Of a stretch of 8,326 nt of DNA, positions 1 to 7,081 are shown one piece after another; within the stretch, counting starts at the first letter, position 1, and each line of letters opens with the position of its first letter. Where the stretch lies: positions 1 through 8,326 of the forward strand of contig CAZVJA010000224.1 in the NCBI GenBank assembly GCA_964626885.1, in the 5' to 3' direction. A program made the position numbers and the translations under genes. The DNA is from CAZVJA01 sp964626885 (GTDB taxonomy: Bacteria; Planctomycetota; Planctomycetia; Planctomycetales; Planctomycetaceae). Under the pieces are notes generated by a model. It was not told the DNA's origin. It ran no database searches and saw only the letters and a list, made by a program, of their open reading frames with translations.

Positions 1-1181
<1,181 letters not shown>

Positions 1182-1385
1182 CAAAGAAGGTTGAAATTGA
1201 AAGTGCTCTCTCGTTCGAGAAGCACGAAATCCGAATGACGAAGGAAATCCGAAGCACGAAGTCCGAAAAACTGCTCGGCGGCTTACTCAGTGTTTGTTGT
1301 TCATTCGTTTCGTGCTTCTTTCGTCATTCGTGCTTCGGGCTTTGGCCGACCCAAACCCAAATAAGCGAAATCGTGGACCTCGAAC
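1182..1385. other. Intergenic region between gnd and the MBL-fold hydrolase gene
   Basis: No credible gene is present. The middle of the gap (1219-1344) is the inverted repeat described separately. The last 40 bases before the ATG at 1386 contain no convincing -10/-35 pair. Only a weak GTGGA stands at 1373-1377, eight bases ahead of the ATG, as a possible ribosome binding site. Confidence 0.6.
1219..1344. repeat. Intergenic inverted repeat built from GAAGCACGAA and CGAATGACGAA words
   Basis: The left arm (1219-1269) has GAAGCACGAA at 1219-1228 and 1251-1260, GAAATCCGAA at 1226-1235 and 1244-1253, and CGAATGACGAA at 1232-1242. The right arm (1300-1344) has the exact reverse complements TTCGTGCTTC at 1309-1318 and 1327-1336, and TTCGTCATTCG at 1320-1330. 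About 30-40 bases lie between the arms. The arms can fold into a long imperfect hairpin in more than one register because each word occurs twice per arm. From memory, similar words are common in intergenic DNA of planctomycetes; that is recollection, not a search. The element could be a REP-like palindrome, a transcript-end structure for gnd, or both. Confidence 0.7.
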
Positions 1386-2120
1386 ATGCGCGTCCATTTT
1401 CTCGGGACTGGCGGGTTTCACCCGAACGAGCGGCGGCACACCGCCGGCGTGATGATTCCCGAGATCGGCGTCATGTTCGATGCCGGGACCGGAACCTTCC
1501 GTGCGGCCGAACAGCTTGAAACGGACGAGTTGCAGATCTTTCTGTCGCACGCGCATCTCGATCATGTCGTGGGACTGACATACTTGCTTGTGCCGCTGCT
1601 GCAGGGGCCTCTTAAGCGGGCGCGGCTGTACGGCACGCCTGGCACGCTCGAAACCGTCCGGAATCATCTTTTCACCGAGTCCCTCTTTCCGATTCATCCC
1701 CCATATGAGTACGAAGAATTGACGGACGAAGTCGCGGTCGCCGGCGGTGGTGTCGTGCGGCACGTCGCGCTCAAACATCCCGGGGGCTCAACCGGCTACC
1801 GTCTCGACCTGCCCGACCGAGCGCTTGCGTACATCACCGATACGAATGCCGACGGTACCTATGACGAATTTGTGCGGGGAGTCGATCTGCTGATCCACGA
1901 GTGCTACTTCCCGGATGAAATGGCCCAATGGTCCGAACGAACCGGCCACAGCCGGACGTCGGCGGTGGCCACGCTCGCCAAGAATGCCGGGGTTGGGCAT
2001 CTCGTGTTGGTTCATATCGATCCCCGTCGGCCGGATGACGACCCCGTCGGGCTGAAAACCGCCCGTGCGATTTTTCCGAACACGACGCTTGCAGAAGACC
2101 GCATGGCCATTAAGTTCTGA
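1386..2120 (+). CDS. Metallo-beta-lactamase-fold hydrolase, ribonuclease Z-like family
   Basis: This is a 244-residue metal-dependent hydrolase, probably cytosolic because no signal peptide is seen. The signature SHAHLDH sits at residues 54-60 (H55, H57, D59, H60). Further likely metal ligands are H131 (LKHPGG), D152 (ITDTNADG) and H210 (LVHIDP). The stretch HSRTSAVATLAKNAG at 188-202, followed by HLVLVHIDP, is the usual C-terminal block of RNase Z-like and cyclic phosphodiesterase-like members. It is shorter than true tRNase Z (about 300 residues) and I see no long exosite arm, so tRNA 3'-end processing is not assured; a small phosphodiester or other ester substrate is equally possible. The ATG at 1386 fits because the protein opens with MRVHFLGTGG, the first strand of the fold. 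The methyltransferase gene follows after 41 bp, so the two may be co-transcribed. The exact substrate cannot be read from the sequence. Confidence 0.9.
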   Translation: MRVHFLGTGGFHPNERRHTAGVMIPEIGVMFDAGTGTFRAAEQLETDELQIFLSHAHLDHVVGLTYLLVPLLQGPLKRARLYGTPGTLETVRNHLFTESLFPIHPPYEYEELTDEVAVAGGGVVRHVALKHPGGSTGYRLDLPDRALAYITDTNADGTYDEFVRGVDLLIHECYFPDEMAQWSERTGHSRTSAVATLAKNAGVGHLVLVHIDPRRPDDDPVGLKTARAIFPNTTLAEDRMAIKF

Positions 2121-2161
2121 CGACGTCGTCCCCTCTCAATCCCTCAACTCGTGACGAGCCT

Positions 2162-3112
2162 TTGTTGACTCCGCAATTCCTGCAACAACTCCGCTGTCCC
2201 GATTGCCGGGCATCGCTCGAAACGGTTCCATCGGGCGAGTCGATCCGCTGTGGATCGTGCGCGCGGTCCTACCCGGTTGTTGCAGGCATTCCACGGTTTG
2301 TCGCGCAGGAGCACCTGGCGAGCTTCGGGCGGCAGTGGAACCGTTATGAAGTCGCGCACGATGACGAGGACCGTGCGACGTTCGTGGCGAAGACTGGACT
2401 CCCGCTCGAATCGCTGCGCGGCCTGCGAATTCTCGACGCCGGCTGCGGCGGGGGACGTTACAGCAAAGTGGCGGGGGAAGCGGGGGTTCAAGTTGTCGGG
2501 GCCGATCACAGCACGGCTGTCGAAAAAGCCGCGGCTTTGTGCAAGCATCTCGACAACGTGCACTTCGTGCAGGCCGATCTCAAGAAGCTGCCCTTGGAGC
2601 CGGCTTCGTTCGACGCGGCCTTTTCCATCGGCGTGATGCACCACGACGCCGATACGCGGGCGGTCTTCGACAGTGTTGCGACTATGGTGAAGCCGGGGGG
2701 AAAGCTCGCCGTCTGGCTGTACCGCCGCAATCAGTGGTGGCAGGAGGGAATCAATGATTTTTTGCGCCGCCGCACCACAAAGATGAACCCCGATCGGCTG
2801 GAGCGCTGGTGCCGGATCGGCGCGGCGCTCGGCGGGGTTCCGGTCGTGAACAAGACCCTCAACAAGATCGTCAACTTCAGCGCGCATCTCGATGCCGAAA
2901 ACCGACTGTGCGATACGTTCGACTGGTACGCGCCGGAGTATCAGTATCATCACACGGTGGAGGAATTGTGCGACTGGTTTCGCGCCGCCGGCTACGATGA
3001 CCTGGTCGTGCTTCCTCCGGAAAAAACCGGCCGAGTCTACAGGTGGGTTTACGAACACAACCTACTCATCGGCAGCGGGGTGAATGTGCAGGGGACGCGA
3101 CAAGAGGTATGA
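2162..3112 (+). CDS. SAM-dependent methyltransferase with N-terminal Trm112-like zinc ribbon
   Basis: The 316-residue protein has two parts. Residues 1-46 form a small zinc ribbon of the Trm112/YcaR kind, with pairs C12/C15 and C30/C33 and the typical SYPVVAGIPRF. Residues about 85-190 are a class I methyltransferase: motif I LDAGCGGGRY (91-100) binds S-adenosylmethionine, D115 in VVGADHS is the usual ribose-binding acid, and VMHHDA plus KPGGKLAVW are the post-motif strands. The C-terminal third, rich in Trp and Tyr (DWYAPEYQYHH), probably shapes the substrate site. No substrate can be assigned; relatives occur near cell-envelope and small-molecule genes. No ATG or GTG lies in frame upstream of the fold, so the start is TTG at 2162 (or the adjacent TTG at 2165), with only a weak GAG ahead of it. 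It lies 41 bp after the hydrolase gene and ends just before a strong palindrome. Confidence 0.9.
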   Translation: MLTPQFLQQLRCPDCRASLETVPSGESIRCGSCARSYPVVAGIPRFVAQEHLASFGRQWNRYEVAHDDEDRATFVAKTGLPLESLRGLRILDAGCGGGRYSKVAGEAGVQVVGADHSTAVEKAAALCKHLDNVHFVQADLKKLPLEPASFDAAFSIGVMHHDADTRAVFDSVATMVKPGGKLAVWLYRRNQWWQEGINDFLRRRTTKMNPDRLERWCRIGAALGGVPVVNKTLNKIVNFSAHLDAENRLCDTFDWYAPEYQYHHTVEELCDWFRAAGYDDLVVLPPEKTGRVYRWVYEHNLLIGSGVNVQGTRQEV

Positions 3113-3130
3113 AGGGTGTCTTCAATTCAA

Positions 3131-3158
3131 AAGCCCACTGACAGCTGTCAGTGGGCTT
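3131..3158. terminator. Perfect 28-bp palindrome, probable bidirectional terminator
   Basis: AAGCCCACTGACAG is followed at once by its exact reverse complement, giving a hairpin of about 12 bp with an AGCT loop. It lies 18 bp after the stop of the methyltransferase gene (+) and 39 bp after the stop of the WD40 gene (-), where convergent transcripts must end. On the minus strand the stem runs into TTTTGAATT, a usable U-tract. On the plus strand the tail (CTTCACTCG) is poorer in T. Confidence 0.8.
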
Positions 3159-3197
3159 CACTCGTTTGATGCAGGGATATGCCTCGGCAGGTCAGAA

Positions 3198-4367
3198 TTA
3201 CTTCGCCGCGGAGGCCGACGCTTCCGGTGCTTTGTAGCCTGGAGCAGCCACGAACTTCGCGGTCTCCTTGCCGTCCGCGACGTTCCACAGTCGGATCTCT
3301 CCGTCATAGCCGCCGGTGGCGACTTTGTTCGCGGCGGCACTAAACGCCACCGAGTAGACCCAATCGTTGTGCCCGGCGAACTTCGCGACTTCCTTGCCGT
3401 CCGCAAGAGTATGAATCCGTGCGGTCTTATCGGCACTGGCGCTGAATATCCGGCCGTCGCGCGTGACCATGATCCGGAAGACCTCGTCGCCGAAGCCGCC
3501 GATGCTGCGGACTTCCTTGGCGTCGGCGATGTTCCAGACGCGAATATTCTTGTCGCGGCCGCTCGTGACGGCCTGCGCGCCGTCGGGAGAGACCGCCGCG
3601 CCGAACACCGGCTCGCCGTGCCCGTTGAACGTCACCAGCGAGTCACCGGTCTTCATGTCGAACACCTTCGAGGTCTTATCGCGGCTGGCGGAGACGAGCT
3701 TCGAGCCATCGGGAGTCCAGGCGAGATCCATCACCCAGTCGGCGTGATCTTCGATGTTGAGAAGTTGTTTTCCGGTCGCAACTTCATAAATACGGATTGC
3801 GCGGTCGGCACCACCTGCGGCGAGCTTCGTACCGTCGGGACTGAAGGCCACCGCAAAGACCGAATCACCGGTGCGGACGAGATCGGCCAACAGGCTCCCG
3901 TTGCTGGCGTTGAACAGCCTGGCTTCGCCGATCTGCGCGGGGGTTCGGGCGGCGACCGCGAACGTTTTTCCGTCGGGACTGAATTGCAGGCCGTACACAC
4001 GCTCCGCGACGTTCGTGATCCGTTCGAGCAGGGCGCCGTCAGCCGCAGTCCAGATCAGGACTTCATGGTAGCCAGAGCTGGCGACGCGGGTTCCGTCCGC
4101 GCTGAAGACCAGCGCCGTGACGGGGAGCGGGACACGATAGGCCGCCGGAGGCAGCGGCTGCGCCTCCTTCGGCATGATGGCGATGAGGGGTTCTCCAGCG
4201 CTCAGCCCGGCGTCGAGACGGGCGCCGGTGGCAACCCACTTTTTAATCACGGCGATTTCGTCCGCTGTCAGGGGATCGGCGTCTTGCGGCATCGACCCGT
4301 CCGCAATCATCGTGACGAGTGTCGATTCGTCACTCTTCCCGGGAGTGACCGCCTCTCCCGATTCTCC
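3198..4367 (-). CDS. C-terminal part of the split gene: second half of the cytochrome domain and seven WD40 repeats
   Basis: The real frame resumes at about 4367 with GESGEAVTPGKSDES and GSMPQDADPLTADEI, then WVATGARLDAG, the end of the cytochrome domain. From about residue 404 of the whole protein there are seven repeats. Most contain a block like VFAVAFSPDGTKLA followed by a strand ending in IRIYEVATG, IRVWNIADA or IRLWNVADG. Seven repeats make one closed propeller, a surface for protein or polymer contacts. The tail is short and Ala-rich. The open frame extends back to an ATG at 4442, but that stretch reads the haem region in the wrong frame and has no export signal, so this part is unlikely to be made alone as a useful protein. 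The TAA stop is at 3200-3198. Confidence 0.85.
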   Translation of the reverse strand, partial: GESGEAVTPGKSDESTLVTMIADGSMPQDADPLTADEIAVIKKWVATGARLDAGLSAGEPLIAIMPKEAQPLPPAAYRVPLPVTALVFSADGTRVASSGYHEVLIWTAADGALLERITNVAERVYGLQFSPDGKTFAVAARTPAQIGEARLFNASNGSLLADLVRTGDSVFAVAFSPDGTKLAAGGADRAIRIYEVATGKQLLNIEDHADWVMDLAWTPDGSKLVSASRDKTSKVFDMKTGDSLVTFNGHGEPVFGAAVSPDGAQAVTSGRDKNIRVWNIADAKEVRSIGGFGDEVFRIMVTRDGRIFSASADKTARIHTLADGKEVAKFAGHNDWVYSVAFSAAANKVATGGYDGEIRLWNVADGKETAKFVAAPGYKAPEASASAAK

Positions 4368-5338
4368 CCCTTCATGATGCCGGCGTAGGTCTCCATGTTG
4401 AACCTTCCCTTCGCGGTTCGTGCATCGTGACAAGCCAGGCATCGCTTGGCGAAGATGGGGGACACTTTCTGAGAGAACGAAACGAGACGATCGACCGAGA
4501 TCATCGCTGCTTCGGCGGATTTCAGTTTCGACAGCGTTTCGCTACTGACGGCCGCGAGCGATTCTTCCGCCTTTTTCAGCTCTTCTTGAATCGGGGGAAC
4601 GGTCGCTTCGGTCGCTTTGATTTCCCCTTCGGTCTTGGTTGCTGTCTCCTTTGATGAGACGAGCGACTGCTCGACCGCTTTGGCGGCGGCGAGTGCATCG
4701 GCGGCTGCCTTTTGAGCCGCGGCCGCTTTCTGATTTGCAGCCTCGGCCAGCTTTTGAGCTTCTGCCAGAACCTTTGCTGCCGCGGCCGCATCATTGTCGG
4801 CGGACTGCTTGGCGGCTTCGGCTTGTGCGGCGGCATCTTGCTTCGGTTTGAGGTTCTTCTCGGCTTCGGCGGCGGTCGTCTGTGCTTTTGTCAGTTCCGC
4901 CTTGAGACTCGCGACCTTGTCGCCGGCCCCTTTGAATTTTTCCTGGATCGCTTTCAACGCGGCGGCAGCGGCTTCGCGCCTTTTTTGTGCCTCGATCGCT
5001 TCCGCATCAAGCTTAGTCGCCAGCTCTTCACGTGCCTTACGAGTAGCGACTTCGTCCGCTTCATATTTCTTCTGCGCTTCTGTGGTCGCAGTCTGAGAAG
5101 CAGCCAGATCGGCTTTGAGCTTTTCCAGCTTTTCCTGCGCCGTCTTGGCCTGCATCTCCGCGGCGCTGATCGCCTTTTGAACTGCTTCCTGGGCGGCGCG
5201 CGCGGCGTCCAACTGCTTTTGCGATTCCTGTAACTTCTGCAACGGGTTGTCGTCCGGGTATCCCGATCGGACGAACGAAATCGCCAGCAGAATCACCGCG
5301 AGCAGCAGCTTCCAGTATCTTCGGAATGCGACGGGCAT
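4307..5338 (-). CDS. N-terminal part of the split gene: signal peptide, coiled coil and first half of the cytochrome domain
   Basis: If no slip occurs, translation from the ATG at 5338 gives 343 residues. The first 25 show a basic n-region (FRRYWK) and the hydrophobic core LLLAVILLAISFV, typical of an export signal. About 250 residues follow with almost no Pro or Gly and heavy Ala/Lys/Glu/Gln content in heptad-like spacing, predicted to be one long coiled coil. Next come KVSPIFAKRCLACH and GRFNMETYAGIMKG. The last 19 residues, after Gly324, are out of frame, so the product lacks the Met ligand of the haem and the whole propeller. I prefer the ATG at 5338 over upstream starts because it opens the signal peptide and has GAAGG at a spacing of 7. 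Upstream codons to 5542 are open but do not look coding. Confidence 0.8.
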   Translation of the reverse strand: MPVAFRRYWKLLLAVILLAISFVRSGYPDDNPLQKLQESQKQLDAARAAQEAVQKAISAAEMQAKTAQEKLEKLKADLAASQTATTEAQKKYEADEVATRKAREELATKLDAEAIEAQKRREAAAAALKAIQEKFKGAGDKVASLKAELTKAQTTAAEAEKNLKPKQDAAAQAEAAKQSADNDAAAAAKVLAEAQKLAEAANQKAAAAQKAAADALAAAKAVEQSLVSSKETATKTEGEIKATEATVPPIQEELKKAEESLAAVSSETLSKLKSAEAAMISVDRLVSFSQKVSPIFAKRCLACHDARTAKGRFNMETYAGIMKGENRERRSLPGRVTNRHSSR

Positions 5339-5345
5339 GGCTGAA

Positions 5346-5350
5346 CCTTC
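5346..5350 (-). promoter_or_regulatory. Ribosome binding site of the cytochrome/WD40 gene
   Basis: GAAGG on the minus strand lies 7 nt before the ATG at 5338. It decides this start over the open codons further upstream. Confidence 0.65.
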
Positions 5351-5738
5351 GCGTTTCGGGCCAAAAACAGAGGTTGGACAGATCACGGCGGAACGGTCGG
5401 GACCGCTCCATGGGGAGGGGGACCCGCCGTATGTGGACGGAGGATCTGAACCTCCAGCATCCCGCGCCTGGAGAGCCCTGTCAAGCATCAGCGGGTGTGC
5501 ACACGTTGGTGTGTGGGCCGCCAATCTATCGATTTCCAGCAATCCGCCAGCGAAGCTGCGCCGCGAGAAATCCTCTGTTTTTCAGAAGTCAGCGGCAGAT
5601 TACGGCTCGGCGGCGCGCAGTCCGAGCGCGGTGAAAAGACTGGCGGTGCGACAGCCGGTTTCGAGTCACGAGGGGGGAAACCAGCCGCGATACTCACTTT
5701 AATAGGAGCACGGCGGCGCATGACCCCGCGATGGGGAA
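5351..5738. other. Non-coding stretch between the cytochrome/WD40 gene and the tiny basic ORF
   Basis: I see no supported gene here; the open frames on both strands have unusual composition and no family motif. Visible structure includes GGAGG-N7-CCTCC at 5439-5455, a CACACGTTGGTGTG hairpin near 5500-5515, and GCTCGG/CCGAGC at 5605-5610 and 5622-5627. A weak CCCC/GGGG stem lies at 5724-5736 just after the tiny ORF. On the minus strand this stretch is both downstream of the tiny ORF and upstream of the cytochrome/WD40 gene. Confidence 0.5.
5456..5484 (-). promoter_or_regulatory. Candidate promoter for the cytochrome/WD40 gene
   Basis: On the minus strand a perfect TTGACA (5484-5479) is followed after 17 nt by GATGCT (5461-5456), a poor -10 with 3 of 6 consensus bases. 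It would give a leader of about 110 nt before the ATG at 5338. The -35 match and spacing favour it; the weak -10 does not. Confidence 0.3.
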
Positions 5739-5828
5739 CTAGCCCTTGCGGTGACGAATCTTCGCGCGATTGCGGCGTTTCTTACGTCCGAGCTTACGTC
5801 GTCCCTTGCCTGACTGCTTCACTCCCAT
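5739..5828 (-). CDS. Tiny (29-residue) extremely basic protein, ribosomal-protein-like
   Basis: The minus strand reads ATG at 5828 to TAG at 5739. The peptide starts MGVKQSGKGRRKLGRKKRRN and ends AKIRHRKG. Sixteen of its 29 residues are Lys, Arg or His, and it has no acidic residue at all. This composition is typical of very small ribosomal or rRNA-binding proteins such as bTHX, bS22/COX24-like proteins and bL37. I believe similar short proteins occur in planctomycetes, but this is recollection. A purine-rich AGGGAG lies about 10 nt ahead of the ATG and suits translation. The likely role, by inference only, is binding RNA in or near the ribosome. It is flanked by non-coding DNA on both sides and has its own candidate promoter and leader. 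An ORF on the opposite strand covers the same bases, but its translation shows no recognisable feature. Confidence 0.68.
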   Translation of the reverse strand: MGVKQSGKGRRKLGRKKRRNRAKIRHRKG

Positions 5829-5867
5829 GCCGGCGATGCTCCCTGGTCAACCCATTTGCGTTTTATC

Positions 5868-5902
5868 AAAAAACTCGAAAGCCGCGTCCCCAAGGCAACC
5901 GA
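5868..5902 (-). terminator. Terminator- or attenuator-like hairpin in the leader of the tiny ORF
   Basis: On the minus strand TCGG-TT-GCC (5902-5894) can pair with GGC-TT-TCGA (5883-5875) around a 10-nt loop, with a two-by-two T/T mismatch. After one G it runs into six T (5873-5868). It lies 40 nt upstream of the tiny ORF and downstream of the candidate promoter, so it could attenuate that gene. It could equally end a transcript from further upstream. Confidence 0.35.
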
Positions 5903-5939
5903 TCGCACATCGAGAGACTGGGCCACAATGCGTTGGTTC

Positions 5940-5968
5940 AATGTAACGAGCAGGCACGATTTCATCAA
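5940..5968 (-). promoter_or_regulatory. Candidate promoter for the tiny basic ORF
   Basis: On the minus strand TTGATG (5968-5963) and TACATT (5945-5940) are separated by exactly 17 nt, each matching 4 of 6 consensus bases. The transcript would have a leader of about 105 nt that includes the hairpin at 5902-5868. Confidence 0.3.
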
Positions 5969-6021
5969 TACGTCGAGGTGGAGTCTTCGGCTGTGCGGAC
6001 GGAGAGGCCGGGGAACGGTAA

Positions 6022-6045
6022 CATGGGATTCGCACGAATCCTATG
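6022..6045. promoter_or_regulatory. 24-bp dyad (candidate operator) upstream of the aldo/keto reductase gene
   Basis: The core GGATTCG-CA-CGAATCC (6026-6041) is a perfect inverted repeat. Past one G/T mismatch the symmetry continues with CAT/ATG, giving 11 of 12 matched positions over 24 bp. It ends 26 bp ahead of the ATG at 6072, a usual place for a repressor site. It could also act as an RNA hairpin near the ribosome binding site. No regulator gene is adjacent. Confidence 0.45.
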
Positions 6046-6071
6046 AGCCTCCTCACTGAAATGGGACCACC

Positions 6072-7073
6072 ATGAATTATCGCCGACTGGGGAAAACCGG
6101 GCTTCGCGTCTCACCCATCTGCCTCGGGACCATGATGTTCGGCGGGCCGACCGAGGAGTCGGAGTCGATCCGCATTATGCACAAGGCGCTCGATTCCGGC
6201 GTCAACTTTATCGACACCGCGAACATGTACACGGCCGGAAATTCGGAGATCGCCGTCGGCAAGGCGATCGCCGGCCGGCGGGATGACGTCGTCGTCGCGA
6301 CGAAGGGGCGGCAGAAGATCGGCGAGGGGCCGAACGACTGGGGGGCCGGCCGCGGGCACCTGATCCGCGAACTGGACCGCAGCCTCAAGCGGCTGAATAC
6401 CGATTATGTTGACCTCTACTACGTGCATGCGCCGGACGAGGAAACGCCGATCGAGGAGTCGCTCCGCGCGCTCGACGACATGGTCCGCTGCGGCAAGGTG
6501 CGATACATCGCCTGCTCGAACTTCCGCGCGTGGCGTTTGTGCGAGGCGCTTTGGACGAGCGACAAGCTCAACCTCAGTTCCTTCATCTGCGTGCAGCCGC
6601 TGTACAACATCGTCAACCGCGATATCGAAGTCGAGCTGCTGCCATTGTGCAAGGAACACGGCATTGGGGTGGTCAGTTACAGCCCGCTGGCGCGCGGAAT
6701 TCTCTCCGGCAAGTACAAGCCGGGGGAGGCGTATCCCGAAGGGAGCCGGGCCGCCCGCAACGACAAGCGGATGCAGCAGGCGGAGCTGCGCGACGCCAGC
6801 CTGGAGATTTCGCAGAAGATCACCACTCATTGCGCCAAGAAAGGAGTCGCGCCGACGCAGTTCGCATTGGCGTGGATCCTGGCCAACCCGACCCTCACGT
6901 CGGTGATTCTCGGTCCGCGGACGATGGAGCAATACGACGACAACGCCGGCTGTCTGAACGTCGAAATCACTCTCGAAGACGAAGCGTTTATCGACAGCCT
7001 GGTCCCGCCGGGGGAACACAGCGGGAAGGGCTTCCAGGATACCGCGTACCCGATCACCGGTCGCGGTCGTTAA
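6072..7073 (+). CDS. Aldo/keto reductase
   Basis: This 333-residue cytosolic (beta/alpha)8-barrel oxidoreductase reduces a carbonyl substrate with NAD(P)H. The catalytic tetrad is visible as D48 (FIDTANMY), Y53, K78 (VVATKGR) and H119 (YYVHAPDEETP). Other family blocks are MNYRRLGKTGLRVSPICLGT at the N terminus, GKVRYIACSNF after the barrel centre, YSPLARGILSGKY, and the cofactor-phosphate loop ILGPRTMEQYDDN near the end. Length and motifs fit the bacterial group of general aldo/keto reductases that includes YajO- and IolS-like proteins; the physiological substrate cannot be told. GGGA five bases ahead of the ATG supports the start at 6072. A dyad at 6022-6045 may regulate it. It stands alone on this strand and converges with trmL, with stops 43 bp apart. 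No catalytic residue is missing. Confidence 0.95.
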   Translation: MNYRRLGKTGLRVSPICLGTMMFGGPTEESESIRIMHKALDSGVNFIDTANMYTAGNSEIAVGKAIAGRRDDVVVATKGRQKIGEGPNDWGAGRGHLIRELDRSLKRLNTDYVDLYYVHAPDEETPIEESLRALDDMVRCGKVRYIACSNFRAWRLCEALWTSDKLNLSSFICVQPLYNIVNRDIEVELLPLCKEHGIGVVSYSPLARGILSGKYKPGEAYPEGSRAARNDKRMQQAELRDASLEISQKITTHCAKKGVAPTQFALAWILANPTLTSVILGPRTMEQYDDNAGCLNVEITLEDEAFIDSLVPPGEHSGKGFQDTAYPITGRGR

Positions 7074-7081
7074 GCTGCTCG

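Larger units (their letters stand above)
3198..5338 (-). pseudogene. Secreted coiled-coil / cytochrome c / WD40 protein gene, split by a one-base frameshift
   Basis: Read as one gene with one extra base, this is a 713-residue exported protein. In order it has a signal peptide (1-25), an Ala/Lys/Glu/Gln-rich coiled coil (about 33-285), a single-haem cytochrome domain (about 285-395, CLACH at 300-304, axial Met350 in GSMPQ) and a seven-bladed WD40 propeller (about 404-700). The cytochrome looks like the PSC1-type domain of planctomycetes. The frame breaks at the minus-strand run of five G at 4370-4366. The upstream frame gives MKG then a wrong tail, while the other frame continues with GGESGEAVTPGKSDES and the rest of the haem domain. 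The span is 2141 nt, one short of 714 codons, so a single base accounts for everything. Function is unknown; such proteins are presumed to act outside the cytoplasmic membrane. Alternatives are a real mutation, an assembly error in the homopolymer, or a slip during expression. GAAGG stands 7 nt ahead of the ATG at 5338. Confidence 0.85.

Noticed and set aside
2144..3058. Long minus-strand ORF (304 codons) opposite the methyltransferase gene.
   Set aside because: Antisense shadow; the plus strand carries an intact zinc ribbon and SAM-binding motifs.
3084..4388. Long plus-strand ORF (434 codons) opposite the WD40 region.
   Set aside because: It is the antisense shadow of the WD40 repeats; the minus strand has seven clear repeats and this frame has no known motif.
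4427..5233. Several Phe/Leu/Arg-rich plus-strand ORFs resembling membrane proteins.
   Set aside because: They are reverse complements of the Ala/Lys/Gln-rich coiled coil (AAG and GCC codons read as CTT and GGC) and have no independent support.
5431..5505. Possible tRNA on the minus strand: GGAGG-TTCAGAT-CCTCC looks like a T-arm, with a 6-of-7 acceptor match at the right distance.
   Set aside because: Position 8 is not T, the base before the anticodon is not T, no 5-bp anticodon stem forms, and the T-loop departs from TTCRA. The resemblance is probably chance.
5590..5720. GGTGAAAAGACTGG...GGGGGGAAACC reminiscent of RNase P RNA words.
   Set aside because: The conserved GAGGAAAGTCC, ACAGAAA and other core elements are absent and the required long-range pairing is not seen.
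5488..5721. Minus-strand ORF of 77 codons just after the tiny basic ORF.
   Set aside because: No ribosome binding site, no motif, and Pro/Arg/Ser-rich composition typical of a chance frame in GC-rich DNA.
5720..6046. Plus-strand ORF of 108 codons with AGGAG ahead of an ATG at 5720.
   Set aside because: The translation has no recognisable fold or family motif, its composition looks non-coding, and it lies antisense to the more convincing tiny basic ORF and its leader.
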